Source of the DNA: JAEUPI01 sp044222685
Lineage (GTDB): Bacteria > Pseudomonadota > Gammaproteobacteria > Burkholderiales > Burkholderiaceae_C
Length of the DNA stretch: 64,000 bases
Assembly (NCBI GenBank): GCA_044222685.1
Contig: JBGAMU010000005.1
Span: forward strand, 16,568 to 80,567
Direction of reading: 5' to 3'
Below are positions 26,395-34,545 of the stretch, piece by piece. The position numbers and the translations under genes were made by a program. Within the stretch, counting starts at the first letter, position 1; each line of letters begins with the position of its first letter. The notes beneath the pieces were generated by a model. That model had not been told where the DNA came from. It did no database searches and saw only the letters and a list, made by a program, of their open reading frames with translations.

Positions 26395-27723
26395 ATGTCG
26401 GCAAGCATCGGCGTCAACGAGCTTCGTGTCGGAATGTTTGTCCACCTCGACTTGGCGTGGTGGGCGCATCCATTCGCGCTGTCGAGCTTCAAGATCACGT
26501 CGGCCGACCAGATCGCGACCATTCGCGGCCTGGGGCTGGACCGCGTGCGCTGGAGTCCGGAAAAGAGTTCGCTCGACAACGAAGAGCCTGCGCCGGACGC
26601 GGCCGCACCCGCGCCTGCGGTCGATGCCGAAGGCGGCGAGATCGCCCCCGCAGCGGCCGTGCCGTCGCTGGACGCGCTGATAGAGTCCGTCGAGCAACGC
26701 CGCCAGCGCGAGCAGCGCGAACAACTCGCCGCGCAGCGCGAGGCCGGCCGTGTCTGCACCCGCCAGTACAACGAGGCCGCGCGCGCCTGGAAGGCGGCCG
26801 CCGAGCAGGCGCTGCAGCACCCCGAGTCCGCGCGCGAAGCCACCGTCGGCCTGACACGCGCGCTGCTCGGCAAGATGATGGTCGACGGCGAGGTCTGCAT
26901 CCGCGTGCTTTCCGAGGTGCAGGGAGACCGGCCGACCGCACATGCGCTGAACGTGGCCGTCATCTCGATGCTGATGGGCCGTGTGTTCGGCTTCAACGAC
27001 GCCGAGATGCTCGACGTCGGCGTCGGCGCGTTGCTGCATGACATCGGCAAGTTCGAGCTGCCCGACCGCGCCCGCCATGTCGATCCGCAGTCCACCGCGG
27101 CCGAAGTCGCGCTCTATCGTGAACACGTGGCGCGGGGCGTGGCCCAGGGCAAGCGCATGGGGCTGACACCCGGCGCGCTGCTGGTGATCGGCCAGCATCA
27201 CGAGATGGCCGACGGCAGCGGCTTCCCGCTGCGTTTGAACGTCGACCGCATGAGCGGAGCCGCACGCATCGTCTCGCTGGTCAACCGCTACGACAACCTG
27301 TGCGACCCGGCGCAGGCCGCGCACGCGTTGACTCCGCACGAGGCGCTGTCGCTGATCTTCGCGCAGACGCGCAGCAAATACGACGCCTCGATGCTGAACG
27401 CATTCATCCGCATGATGGGTGTCTATCCGCCCGGCTCGGTGGTGCAGCTCACCGATGACCGCTACGCGCTGGTCACCAACGTCAACTCCACACGTCCGCT
27501 GAAGCCGCGTGTGCTGGTCTACGACCCTGCTGTGCCGGTCGAGGACGCGCTGCACCTCAACCTCGAGCATCACTCGGACGTCGGCATCCGTCGCAGCCTG
27601 CGGCCGCAGCAGCTGCCGGCGCCGGCGCTGCACTACCTGTCGCCGCGGCAGCGGGTGATCTACTTCTTCGAGCCCGCGGTCGCCGCGGCCAACTCCGACT
27701 TCGGCCAGGAGCTGGCTGCGTGA
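26395..27723 (+). CDS. HD-GYP domain phosphodiesterase, GYP motif reads GFP
   Basis: A 442-residue cytoplasmic protein. The N-terminal domain (DUF3391-like, VNELRVGMFVHLDLAWWAHPF) is followed by a charged linker, then an HD-GYP domain. His215-Asp216 stand in LLHDIGKFELP, and His268-His269-Glu270 in QHHEMADGSGFPLRLN. The GYP tripeptide is Gly276-Phe-Pro278, a conservative change. HD-GYP proteins hydrolyse c-di-GMP; the HD dyad and HHE are intact, so activity is likely. Start ATG 26395 precedes the conserved domain. The stop overlaps the GTG start of the GGDEF-EAL gene. A sigma-28-like promoter lies upstream. Confidence 0.9.
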   Translation: MSASIGVNELRVGMFVHLDLAWWAHPFALSSFKITSADQIATIRGLGLDRVRWSPEKSSLDNEEPAPDAAAPAPAVDAEGGEIAPAAAVPSLDALIESVEQRRQREQREQLAAQREAGRVCTRQYNEAARAWKAAAEQALQHPESAREATVGLTRALLGKMMVDGEVCIRVLSEVQGDRPTAHALNVAVISMLMGRVFGFNDAEMLDVGVGALLHDIGKFELPDRARHVDPQSTAAEVALYREHVARGVAQGKRMGLTPGALLVIGQHHEMADGSGFPLRLNVDRMSGAARIVSLVNRYDNLCDPAQAAHALTPHEALSLIFAQTRSKYDASMLNAFIRMMGVYPPGSVVQLTDDRYALVTNVNSTRPLKPRVLVYDPAVPVEDALHLNLEHHSDVGIRRSLRPQQLPAPALHYLSPRQRVIYFFEPAVAAANSDFGQELAA

Positions 27724-29861
27724 CCACACGATCCGCCCGCGCACGCCCGGCCGGACCCGCGGCGACCCGCGGTTCACGGGTTCCTGTGCAGCAGGCCTGG
27801 CTCGCGATGCTGGCCGCCATGAGCGAGCCGGCCTGGATCGTCGATGCGCGCAGCCTGCGCCTGCTCGGCATCAACCCACCCGCCCTGGCGCTGTTGAAAC
27901 TGGCCGACGATGCCGGCGGGCGGCTCGACGCGCTGGCGCTGGCCGGATCGCCGGAGGACCTGGCCTTCTGGGACGACGTGAAGAGCGGCCGTGTGGCACG
28001 CCTGGATTCCGAGTCGGTCGCGATGACAGCCGACGGCCAGCTGCTGCAGGTGCAGCGATGCATCGCGCCGCTGGCCTGCGGCTCGGCCGCGGCGACGCAT
28101 TTCCTGGTGACTGTGCACGACCGCACCCAGGTGCTGCGTGAGCAGACCGAACGCGAGACGCTGCTGGCCGAACTGCAGGCGACGCTGGAGTCGACTGCCG
28201 ACGGCATCCTCGTCACCGACCTGGCCGGCCGCATCCGAGCCTTCAACCGCCGCTTTGCGCAGCTGTGGGGCATGCCGGAGGACCTGCTGTCCGAGCGGCA
28301 CGACGACGCGGTGTTCGACTGGATGCGGCGCAGCGTCACCGACTCGCGCGGCTATCAGCGCCGGCTGGCGGGGCTGCAGGAGTCGGCCCTGATGCGGGTC
28401 AGCGAGTCGATCCTGCTGCTGTCGGGGCAGACGCTCGAGATGGTGACGCAGCCGCAGGTGAGCCGCGGCCGGCCGATCGGCCGGGTCTGGGCATTTCGCG
28501 ACCGTACCGAGCTGGTCAGCGCCGATCGCCGCATCGAGGCGCTGACGACGACCGACGCGCTGACCGGGCTGCCGAACCGGCGTCATCTGGGCGACGCGCT
28601 CGACCTGGCCCTGTCGCATGCCCGCCGCGACAGCTCGACCTTCGCGTTGTTGCTGCTCGATCTGGACCGCTTCAAGCAGATCAACGACAGCCTGGGTCTG
28701 GCGACCGGCGACCGCGTGCTGGTGGAGGTGGCCGACCGCATCAGGACCTGCATGCGTCAGGGCGATCTGCTGGCGCGCATCGGCGGCGACCAGTTCGCGC
28801 TGCTGGTACACCAGGCCGATCTGCGCGGCGCCGAGGCCGCTGCCGCCCGCGTGCTCGAGGCCACAGGCCGCGCCCACACGCTGGAAGGCACCCAGTTCAC
28901 GCTGACGTGCAGCGTGGGTATTGCGCTGTACCCCGCCGACGGCACCGAAGGCGGCACGCTGCTGCGCCACGCCGAGACCGCGATGCAGCGGGCCAAGCAG
29001 GGCGGCCGGGCGGCCTACCGGTTCCATCAGCCGACGCAGGACGCCGACCTGCGCGAGCGCATGCGCCTCGATCATGCGATGCGGCAGGCGCTGGCGGCCA
29101 ACCGCTTTCGGCTGGCGTACCAGCCGCAGGTCGACATCGCCAGCGGCGCCATCGTCGGCGCCGAGGCGCTGATCCGCTGGCGCGACCCCGAGCTCGGCGA
29201 CGTGTCGCCGGCACGCTTCATACCCGTGGCCGAGGAATCGGGCTTCATCATCGCGATCGGCGACTGGGTGCTCGGGCAGGCGGTGCGCCAGGCGGCCAGT
29301 TGGCGCAGCAGTGGCATGCCGCTGCCGGTGGCGGTCAACGTGTCGGCGCTGCAGTTTCAGCAGGCCGACTTCGTCGACCGTGTCGCCGCGGCGCTGCGCA
29401 GCGCCGATCTGCCGGGCGGGCTGCTCGAGCTCGAGCTGACCGAATCGATCCTCGTGCGCGACGCCGGCGATGCGCTGCAACGGTTGCATTCGCTGGCCCA
29501 CCTGGGCGTGCGGCTGGCGATCGACGACTTCGGCACGGGCTACTCGAGCCTGGCGTACCTGAAGCGCTTTCCGATCGAGAAGCTCAAGATCGACCGCAGC
29601 TTCATTCGAGGCGTGCCGGGCGACGGCAGCGACGCCGGCATCGTGCACGCGATCATCCAGATGGCTCGGGCGCTCAATCTGAAGGTCATCGCCGAAGGCG
29701 TGGAGACCGAGGCGCAGCGCCAGTATCTGGCGCGCGAAGGCTGCGACATGCTGCAGGGCTTCCTTTTCGCGCCGGCGCTCGACCCGTTTAGCTTCGAGGA
29801 ACGCCTGAACGGACAGTCGCCAATCAACCGGCGTCGTCTGCGGGTCGTCGGCGACGACTGA
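27720..29861 (+). CDS. PAS-GGDEF-EAL protein with altered GGDEF site
   Basis: A 713-residue signalling protein. PAS-like domains occupy about 20-130 and 135-260 (ESTADGILVTDLAGRIRAFN). A GGDEF domain follows, with LTGLPNRR present but the active loop reading Gly355-Gly-Asp-Gln358-Phe, so an acidic residue needed for metal/GTP chemistry is lost. The EAL domain looks complete: Glu482-Ala-Leu, VNVSALQF, ELTES, DDFGTGYSS, KIDRSF and AEGVE. The likely net activity is c-di-GMP hydrolysis, with GGDEF as a GTP-sensing or dimer module. GTG 27720 overlaps the HD-GYP stop (GTGA). No membrane segment is seen. Confidence 0.92.
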   Translation: MTTRSARARPAGPAATRGSRVPVQQAWLAMLAAMSEPAWIVDARSLRLLGINPPALALLKLADDAGGRLDALALAGSPEDLAFWDDVKSGRVARLDSESVAMTADGQLLQVQRCIAPLACGSAAATHFLVTVHDRTQVLREQTERETLLAELQATLESTADGILVTDLAGRIRAFNRRFAQLWGMPEDLLSERHDDAVFDWMRRSVTDSRGYQRRLAGLQESALMRVSESILLLSGQTLEMVTQPQVSRGRPIGRVWAFRDRTELVSADRRIEALTTTDALTGLPNRRHLGDALDLALSHARRDSSTFALLLLDLDRFKQINDSLGLATGDRVLVEVADRIRTCMRQGDLLARIGGDQFALLVHQADLRGAEAAAARVLEATGRAHTLEGTQFTLTCSVGIALYPADGTEGGTLLRHAETAMQRAKQGGRAAYRFHQPTQDADLRERMRLDHAMRQALAANRFRLAYQPQVDIASGAIVGAEALIRWRDPELGDVSPARFIPVAEESGFIIAIGDWVLGQAVRQAASWRSSGMPLPVAVNVSALQFQQADFVDRVAAALRSADLPGGLLELELTESILVRDAGDALQRLHSLAHLGVRLAIDDFGTGYSSLAYLKRFPIEKLKIDRSFIRGVPGDGSDAGIVHAIIQMARALNLKVIAEGVETEAQRQYLAREGCDMLQGFLFAPALDPFSFEERLNGQSPINRRRLRVVGDD

Positions 29862-29992
29862 TCGGCCGCTGCGGGCCGGCCAGCTCGGCTGCGGGCAAGG
29901 CCGCGCGCAAGTCAGGGTCCGCGACGACACCGATTGCGCGCGGCGTGCGTTTGTCCGTACAGTGGACAGACCCTCCCGCTCCGCGTGCCGTC

Positions 29993-31240
29993 ATGAACCC
30001 GCTCGAGACTCTGGTCGAACGCAAGTTCTCACAGCTGCAGACTCGCGCGCGGGTCGTGCTTCCCGGTAGACGCAGCATCGGCTCGGCCGACGCGCCGGTG
30101 GTGCTGGAACTGAGCGAATACGCGCCACTGGCGCACCTGGCCGCGGGCCAAGTTGGGCGCTTGGCGCAGGACTATGTCGAAGGCCGCCTGGCGATCCACG
30201 GCACCATGCGTGACGTGATGGCGGTGGCCGCGCAGATGATCGACACCGACCCGACACAGACGCCTGGCGCGCGGTCGTCGTGGTGGCGTGCGCTGATGCG
30301 CCACGGCAAATCGCTGGCGCGCCACAGCGTGGAGGCCGACGCCCGGCAGGTGCAGTTCCACTACGACGTGTCCGACGAGTTCTATGCTCTGTGGCTGGAC
30401 GCGCGACGCGTGTACTCGTGTGCCTACTACCGCGAGGCCGGCATGCCGCTGGCGCAGGCGCAGGAGGCCAAGCTCGACCACGTGTGCCGCAAGCTGATGC
30501 TGCGCGAGGGCGAGCGCTTCCTCGACATCGGCGCCGGCTGGGGTGGCCTGTTGCTGTGGGCGGCCGAGCACTACGGCGTGCGGGCCACGGGGATCACGCT
30601 GTCGAGGAACCAGCATGCGTTCGTCAACGACCTGATCGCCCAGCGCGGCCTCACCGGGCGGGTGGAGATGAAGCTGCTCGACTATCGCGCACTGCCCGAG
30701 ACGCATCCGTGGGACAAGATCGCGTCGATCGGCATGTTCGAGCATGTCGGCCGGGCGATGCTGCCCACCTACTTCAGCAAGATCCGCCGTCTGCTCAAGC
30801 CGGGCGGGCTGCTGATGAACCATGGCATTACGGCCGGCGGCACGCGCAACGCCCAGCTCGGCGCGGGCATCGGCGAGTTCATCGAACGCTACATCTTCCC
30901 GGGCGGCGAACTGCTGCATGTGTCGCACGTTCTTCGCGAGATGGCCGACTCAGGACTCGAGCCGCTCGACGTGGAGAACCTGCGGCCGCACTACGGGCGC
31001 ACGCTGTGGGCCTGGTCGGACGCGCTGGAGTCGCGTCTGACACGTGCCCTGGAGATCACTGGAGAGCAGGTGGTGCGGGCGTATCGGTTGTACCTCGCCG
31101 GATCGGCGATGAGCTTCGAGCGCGGCTGGATCTCGTTGAACCAGATGCTCGCCGGCCGGCCCAGCGGCGACCTCGACGAAGGCACGATCCGCGGCGCCCA
31201 GTCGTCGTATCCGTACCAGCGCGGCTACATGTATCGTTGA
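29993..31240 (+). CDS. cfa: Cyclopropane-fatty-acyl-phospholipid synthase
   Basis: A 415-residue peripheral membrane methyltransferase that adds a methylene from S-adenosylmethionine to unsaturated lipid acyl chains. An N-terminal lipid-binding domain is followed by YDVSDEFYALWLDARRVYSCAYY and the SAM site FLDIGAGWGGLLLWAA. Then come KIASIGMFEHVGRA and the C-terminal YRLYLAGSAMSFERGWISLNQ. Length is close to the family norm. ATG 29993 is the start; the frame opens earlier without a good site. A small DUF1840 gene follows 23 bases later. Confidence 0.92.
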   Translation: MNPLETLVERKFSQLQTRARVVLPGRRSIGSADAPVVLELSEYAPLAHLAAGQVGRLAQDYVEGRLAIHGTMRDVMAVAAQMIDTDPTQTPGARSSWWRALMRHGKSLARHSVEADARQVQFHYDVSDEFYALWLDARRVYSCAYYREAGMPLAQAQEAKLDHVCRKLMLREGERFLDIGAGWGGLLLWAAEHYGVRATGITLSRNQHAFVNDLIAQRGLTGRVEMKLLDYRALPETHPWDKIASIGMFEHVGRAMLPTYFSKIRRLLKPGGLLMNHGITAGGTRNAQLGAGIGEFIERYIFPGGELLHVSHVLREMADSGLEPLDVENLRPHYGRTLWAWSDALESRLTRALEITGEQVVRAYRLYLAGSAMSFERGWISLNQMLAGRPSGDLDEGTIRGAQSSYPYQRGYMYR

Positions 31241-31263
31241 GGCCTGCAGACCCCGGGTCCACG

Positions 31264-31563
31264 ATGATCTACAAGTTCAAGAGCAAGGCCGCTGCCGATC
31301 TCATCATGCTGGGCCCCAACGGCGACCAGCTGCTGCGCCTGATCGGCCGCGAGCCGCAGACCAAGGGCATCCTGGAGCCGCAGGCGATGTTCGCCGCCAT
31401 CGCCGACCTGCAGCAGGCCATCACGGCCGAAGAAGCGCAGCGCGCCGACGACAAGAAGCCGTCGCCGGCCGACCGTGTGGGCCTGCGCCAGCGTATGTGG
31501 CCGATGATCGAGATGATGAAACGCGCCCAGGCCGCTGGCGAACCGATCGTCTGGGGCGTCTAG
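31264..31563 (+). CDS. DUF1840 family protein
   Basis: A 99-residue soluble protein starting MIYKFKSKAAADLIMLGPNG, with EPQAMFAAIADLQQAI and a C-terminus MWPMIEMMKRAQAAGEPIVWGV. These features match DUF1840, a small family widespread in Burkholderiales; its function is unknown. It follows the cyclopropane synthase by 23 bases and precedes the PEBP-like gene by 33, likely one transcript. The ATG at 31264 lies inside a much longer open frame whose upstream part is a shadow of the synthase gene. Confidence 0.87.
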   Translation: MIYKFKSKAAADLIMLGPNGDQLLRLIGREPQTKGILEPQAMFAAIADLQQAITAEEAQRADDKKPSPADRVGLRQRMWPMIEMMKRAQAAGEPIVWGV

Positions 31564-31596
31564 CCCGACCTGCGAGAGCAACAGGAACGAAGCGAC

Positions 31597-32226
31597 ATGA
31601 AACTGTGGAGCGAGAGCTGGGCCAACGGCGACGCCATTCCCGCGCGCTACGCCGCCGGGCGCATCGAGGGGAGCGCGGTCGCCTTCTCCGACAACGTGAA
31701 CCCGCATCTGGCCTGGAGCGAACTGCCCGCGGGCACGCGCTCGCTGGTACTGATCTGCCATGACTTCGACGTGCCCAGCCGCGGCGACGACGTCAACAAG
31801 GCCGACCGCGAGGTGCCGGCCGATCTGCCGCGGGTGGACTTCTTTCACTGGGTGATGGTGGATCTGCCGCCTTCGGTCGGCGCGATCGCCGAAGGCGAGT
31901 ACAGCCGCGGCTTCACCGCGCGCGGCAAGCCCGGGCCGGCCACCTTGCACGGCGCCCGCCACGGCCTCAACGACTACACCGGGTGGTTCGCCGGCGATGC
32001 GCAGATGGCGGGCCAGTACTTCGGCTACGACGGACCGTTCCCGCCGTTCAACGACTCGCTGGTGCACCACTACGTCTTCACGCTGTACGCGGTGTCGGTC
32101 GACCGTCTCGCCGTTGATGGCGCGTTCACCGGCACCCAGGTGCGCCAGGCGCTGGCCGACCTGGTGCTCGGCGAGGCCACGCTGTCGGGGACCTACACGC
32201 TGAATCGCCGATTGCTGCGCGCTTGA
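31597..32226 (+). CDS. PEBP/YbhB-like Raf kinase inhibitor-type protein
   Basis: A 209-residue phosphatidylethanolamine-binding-protein-fold protein of the YbhB/YbcL type. Visible segments are NVNPHLAWSELPAGTRSLVLICHDFDVP, the ligand-pocket part FFHWVMVDLP and GPFPPFNDSLVHHYVFTLYAV, all PEBP hallmarks. No signal peptide, so cytoplasmic. Its role is unknown in bacteria; ligand or inhibitor binding is possible. Its stop overlaps the alternative TTG start of the next gene. Confidence 0.9.
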   Translation: MKLWSESWANGDAIPARYAAGRIEGSAVAFSDNVNPHLAWSELPAGTRSLVLICHDFDVPSRGDDVNKADREVPADLPRVDFFHWVMVDLPPSVGAIAEGEYSRGFTARGKPGPATLHGARHGLNDYTGWFAGDAQMAGQYFGYDGPFPPFNDSLVHHYVFTLYAVSVDRLAVDGAFTGTQVRQALADLVLGEATLSGTYTLNRRLLRA

Positions 32227-32840
32227 AGGAGCCGGTGCGCATCCTGGCCGTTCGCCACGGCCAGACGGCGTGGAACGCCGAGACGCGCATGCAAGGCCAG
32301 CTCGATACGGCGCTCGACGACACCGGGCACTGGCAGGCCGAGCGGCTCGCCGAGACGCTGCGCGAAGAGCCGATCGACCTGATCGTCGCCAGCGACCTGC
32401 AGCGCACGCTGCAGACCGCGGCGCCGCTGGCCCGCATGAAGGGCATCGACGTCATCGCCGAGCGAGGCCTGCGAGAGCGCGGATTCGGCGTCTTCGAAGG
32501 CCACACCTACGACGAGATCCACCGTCGGTGGCCCGACGATGCGGCGCGCTGGCGCGGCCGCGACATCGCATTCGCCCCGGAAGGTGGCGAGAGCCTGCTG
32601 GCGTTTCACGCACGCTGCGTCGAGACCGCGCTGCGGCTGTGCGAGGCTTATCCCGGCCGCGCGATGATGTGGGTCACCCACGGTGGTGTGCTCGACTGCC
32701 TGTATCGCGCCGCGGCGCGAATCGATCTCGATGCGCCGCGCAGCTGGGCCCTGGCCAATGCGGCGATCAATCGCCTGCTGCATGGCGATCAGGGGCTGAT
32801 GCTCGTGGGCTGGGGTGACGTGCGGCATTTGAGCACGTAA
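32223..32840 (+). CDS. Histidine phosphatase (phosphoglycerate mutase-like)
   Basis: A 205-residue member of the histidine phosphatase superfamily. The phospho-acceptor RHGQT is in ILAVRHGQTAWNAE. The segments SDLQRTLQTA and RERGFGVFEGHTYDEI follow, and the second catalytic histidine is in MMWVTHGGVLD. It could be a phosphoglycerate mutase-like or alpha-ribazole phosphatase-like enzyme; no cobalamin genes are near. The start is uncertain: TTG 32223 overlaps the upstream stop, while GTG 32235 lies three bases after AAGGAG. Either gives the whole domain. Confidence 0.88.
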   Translation: MKEPVRILAVRHGQTAWNAETRMQGQLDTALDDTGHWQAERLAETLREEPIDLIVASDLQRTLQTAAPLARMKGIDVIAERGLRERGFGVFEGHTYDEIHRRWPDDAARWRGRDIAFAPEGGESLLAFHARCVETALRLCEAYPGRAMMWVTHGGVLDCLYRAAARIDLDAPRSWALANAAINRLLHGDQGLMLVGWGDVRHLST

Positions 32841-33059
32841 CTAGACACTGCACGGAGCGGCTGACGGGCGGTCGATCGTCCGCGACGGCCGGTCGTGCGT
32901 GAAGTAAGCCGCGTCGTGAGCGCGCGCACCGCTGCGCCGAGCCCGTGCGCTTTGTCACGCGCCGCCGCGAAGTACCGATGAGCGGTCGCGGCAGGCGGAC
33001 GCCCGGTGATGTGCTGAGGCCGCCCCTTTCGAACAATGGCTGACATGAAAGGACCGGCC

Positions 33060-33521
33060 ATGCCCCACCACGTCTTCAACGCGCCGCGTAAGCGGCACGG
33101 CGGCTTCACGCTGATCGAACTGCTGATCACCGTGGCCATCGCGGCCATCCTGTCGATGATCGCCGTGCCGTCGTACCGCGACTACATCGTGCGAAGCAAC
33201 ATCCCCGATGCCACGTCGAACCTGTCGACGAAACAGGTCCGGATGGAGCAGTCCTTCCAGGACAACCGCACCTATGTCGGCGGCACCGGCTGCACCGCCG
33301 ACTCGACGTCAAGCAAGTACTTCGACTTCACCTGCACCGATGGCGGCGACGCCGTGGCGGCCACGACGTACATCCTGACGGCGGTCGGCAAGAACTCGAT
33401 GGCCGGCTTCAAGTTCACGATCAACCAGACCGGCGCGAAGACCACGCGGGCGGTGCCAACAGGCTGGTCGCAGCCGTCGCCCAACAACTGCTGGGTGACG
33501 AAGAAGGCGGGCACATGCTGA
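33060..33521 (+). CDS. pilE: Type IV pilin-like protein, PilE type
   Basis: A 153-residue prepilin. The leader is MPHHVFNAPRKRHGG, cut before F16, giving mature FTLIELLITVAIAAILSMIA with Glu5 (residue 20). The N-terminal helix spans the membrane and is followed by a soluble domain with four cysteines, which may make two disulfides. I start at ATG 33060 because AAAGGA stands six bases before it; ATGs at 33036 and 33045 would add residues ahead of the leader. It heads the minor-pilin operon, overlapping fimT by seven bases. It may be a minor pilin (PilE) rather than the major subunit. Nothing recognisable lies in 32841-33059 upstream, so I see no clear promoter there. Confidence 0.88.
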   Translation: MPHHVFNAPRKRHGGFTLIELLITVAIAAILSMIAVPSYRDYIVRSNIPDATSNLSTKQVRMEQSFQDNRTYVGGTGCTADSTSSKYFDFTCTDGGDAVAATTYILTAVGKNSMAGFKFTINQTGAKTTRAVPTGWSQPSPNNCWVTKKAGTC

Positions 33522-34108
33522 GCACATCGCGTCAACGGGGATTCACCGTCATCGAGCTGATGGTCGGCATCGTCGTGCTCGGCTTGCTGCTGGCACTTGG
33601 CGGGCCGAGCTTCTCGCAGTGGCTGCACAACGTGCGTCTGCGCAACATGTCGGACGCGGTGCTGAACGGCTTGCAACTGGCGCGCGCCGAGGCCGTGCGC
33701 CGCAATGCGCCGGTGCGCTTCCAGCTGGTCGACAACCTGACCAACGCCTGCGCGCTGACGACGGCAGGCCCGAACTGGGTGGTCAGCATGGACAACGCCG
33801 CGGGTTCCTGCGCGTCGACCAACATGGCCGACGACGCTGCTCCGGCAGCGCCGCGGATGATCCAGTCGCGAGCGGCCGGCGACGGCTCGTCCAGCGCGGT
33901 GGTGGCCGCCGACCAGTCGAGCATCGTCTTCAATGGACTCGGCCGCCCGACGGCCACCATCACGGTCAACGTGACCAACCCCACTGGCGGCGCCTGCGCG
34001 GCCAGCGGTGGACCGATGCGCTGCCTGCGCATCGCGGTGACTGCAGGCGGGCAGATCCGCATGTGTGATCCGCGTTCATCGTTCAACGGCACGACGGAGG
34101 GATGCTGA
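33515..34108 (+). CDS. fimT: Minor pilin GspH/FimT
   Basis: A 197-residue prepilin. The leader MLSTSRQRG is cleaved before FTVIELMVGIVVLGLLLALG, with Glu5 conserved. The GspH/FimT body follows (NMSDAVLNGLQLARAEAVRRNAPVRF), the characteristic segment of this family, then a cysteine-containing C-terminal part. It helps prime assembly of the type IV pilus at the inner membrane. It overlaps the preceding pilin by seven bases and is followed at once by pilV, whose Shine-Dalgarno sequence lies within it. Confidence 0.9.
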   Translation: MLSTSRQRGFTVIELMVGIVVLGLLLALGGPSFSQWLHNVRLRNMSDAVLNGLQLARAEAVRRNAPVRFQLVDNLTNACALTTAGPNWVVSMDNAAGSCASTNMADDAAPAAPRMIQSRAAGDGSSSAVVAADQSSIVFNGLGRPTATITVNVTNPTGGACAASGGPMRCLRIAVTAGGQIRMCDPRSSFNGTTEGC

Positions 34109-34110
34109 TC

Positions 34111-34530
34111 ATGCGCACCAATCGCCGCCGCCCACAAGCCGGCTTCACGCTGATCGAAGCGTTGGTCTCGATCGTCATCTTCTCGATCGGCATCCTGGCG
34201 CTGATCGCGCTGCAGGTCGTGTCAGTCCGACAGTCGGGCAACGCGAAGTATCGATCGGATGCCGCGTTGCTCGTCAACCAGCTCATTGGCCAGATGTGGG
34301 TCTCGGATCGAACGGCCACCACGCTGCAGACCAACTTCAACACAGGCGGCGCCCAGTACGCCACCTGGGCCGCGGCCGTTCAGGCCCAGTTGCCGAGCGC
34401 CGCAGCGAGCGCCCCGACGGTGACGGTCGCGAACGATGGACAGGTCACGATCAACGTGTTCTGGAAGGCGCCGAACGAACAGCCCTCGGATCCGCAGCAC
34501 CAGTTCACGACCATCGCGCGCGTTCAATAG
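34111..34530 (+). CDS. pilV: Type IV pilus minor pilin PilV
   Basis: A 139-residue prepilin. The leader MRTNRRRPQAG precedes FTLIEALVSIVIFSIGILALIALQ, with Glu5 present and the PilV-like FSIGILALIALQ. ATG 34111 has GGAGGG nine bases upstream; an ATG at 34102 directly abuts that site and is less likely. It belongs to the fimT-pilVWX minor-pilin complex that initiates pilus assembly. PilW follows 15 bases later. Confidence 0.88.
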   Translation: MRTNRRRPQAGFTLIEALVSIVIFSIGILALIALQVVSVRQSGNAKYRSDAALLVNQLIGQMWVSDRTATTLQTNFNTGGAQYATWAAAVQAQLPSAAASAPTVTVANDGQVTINVFWKAPNEQPSDPQHQFTTIARVQ

Positions 34531-34545
34531 GAAGAGCCCTCGATC

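Noticed and set aside
27774..29930. A 718-codon frame antisense to the GGDEF-EAL gene
   Set aside because: Shadow of a strongly supported gene; no recognisable domain.
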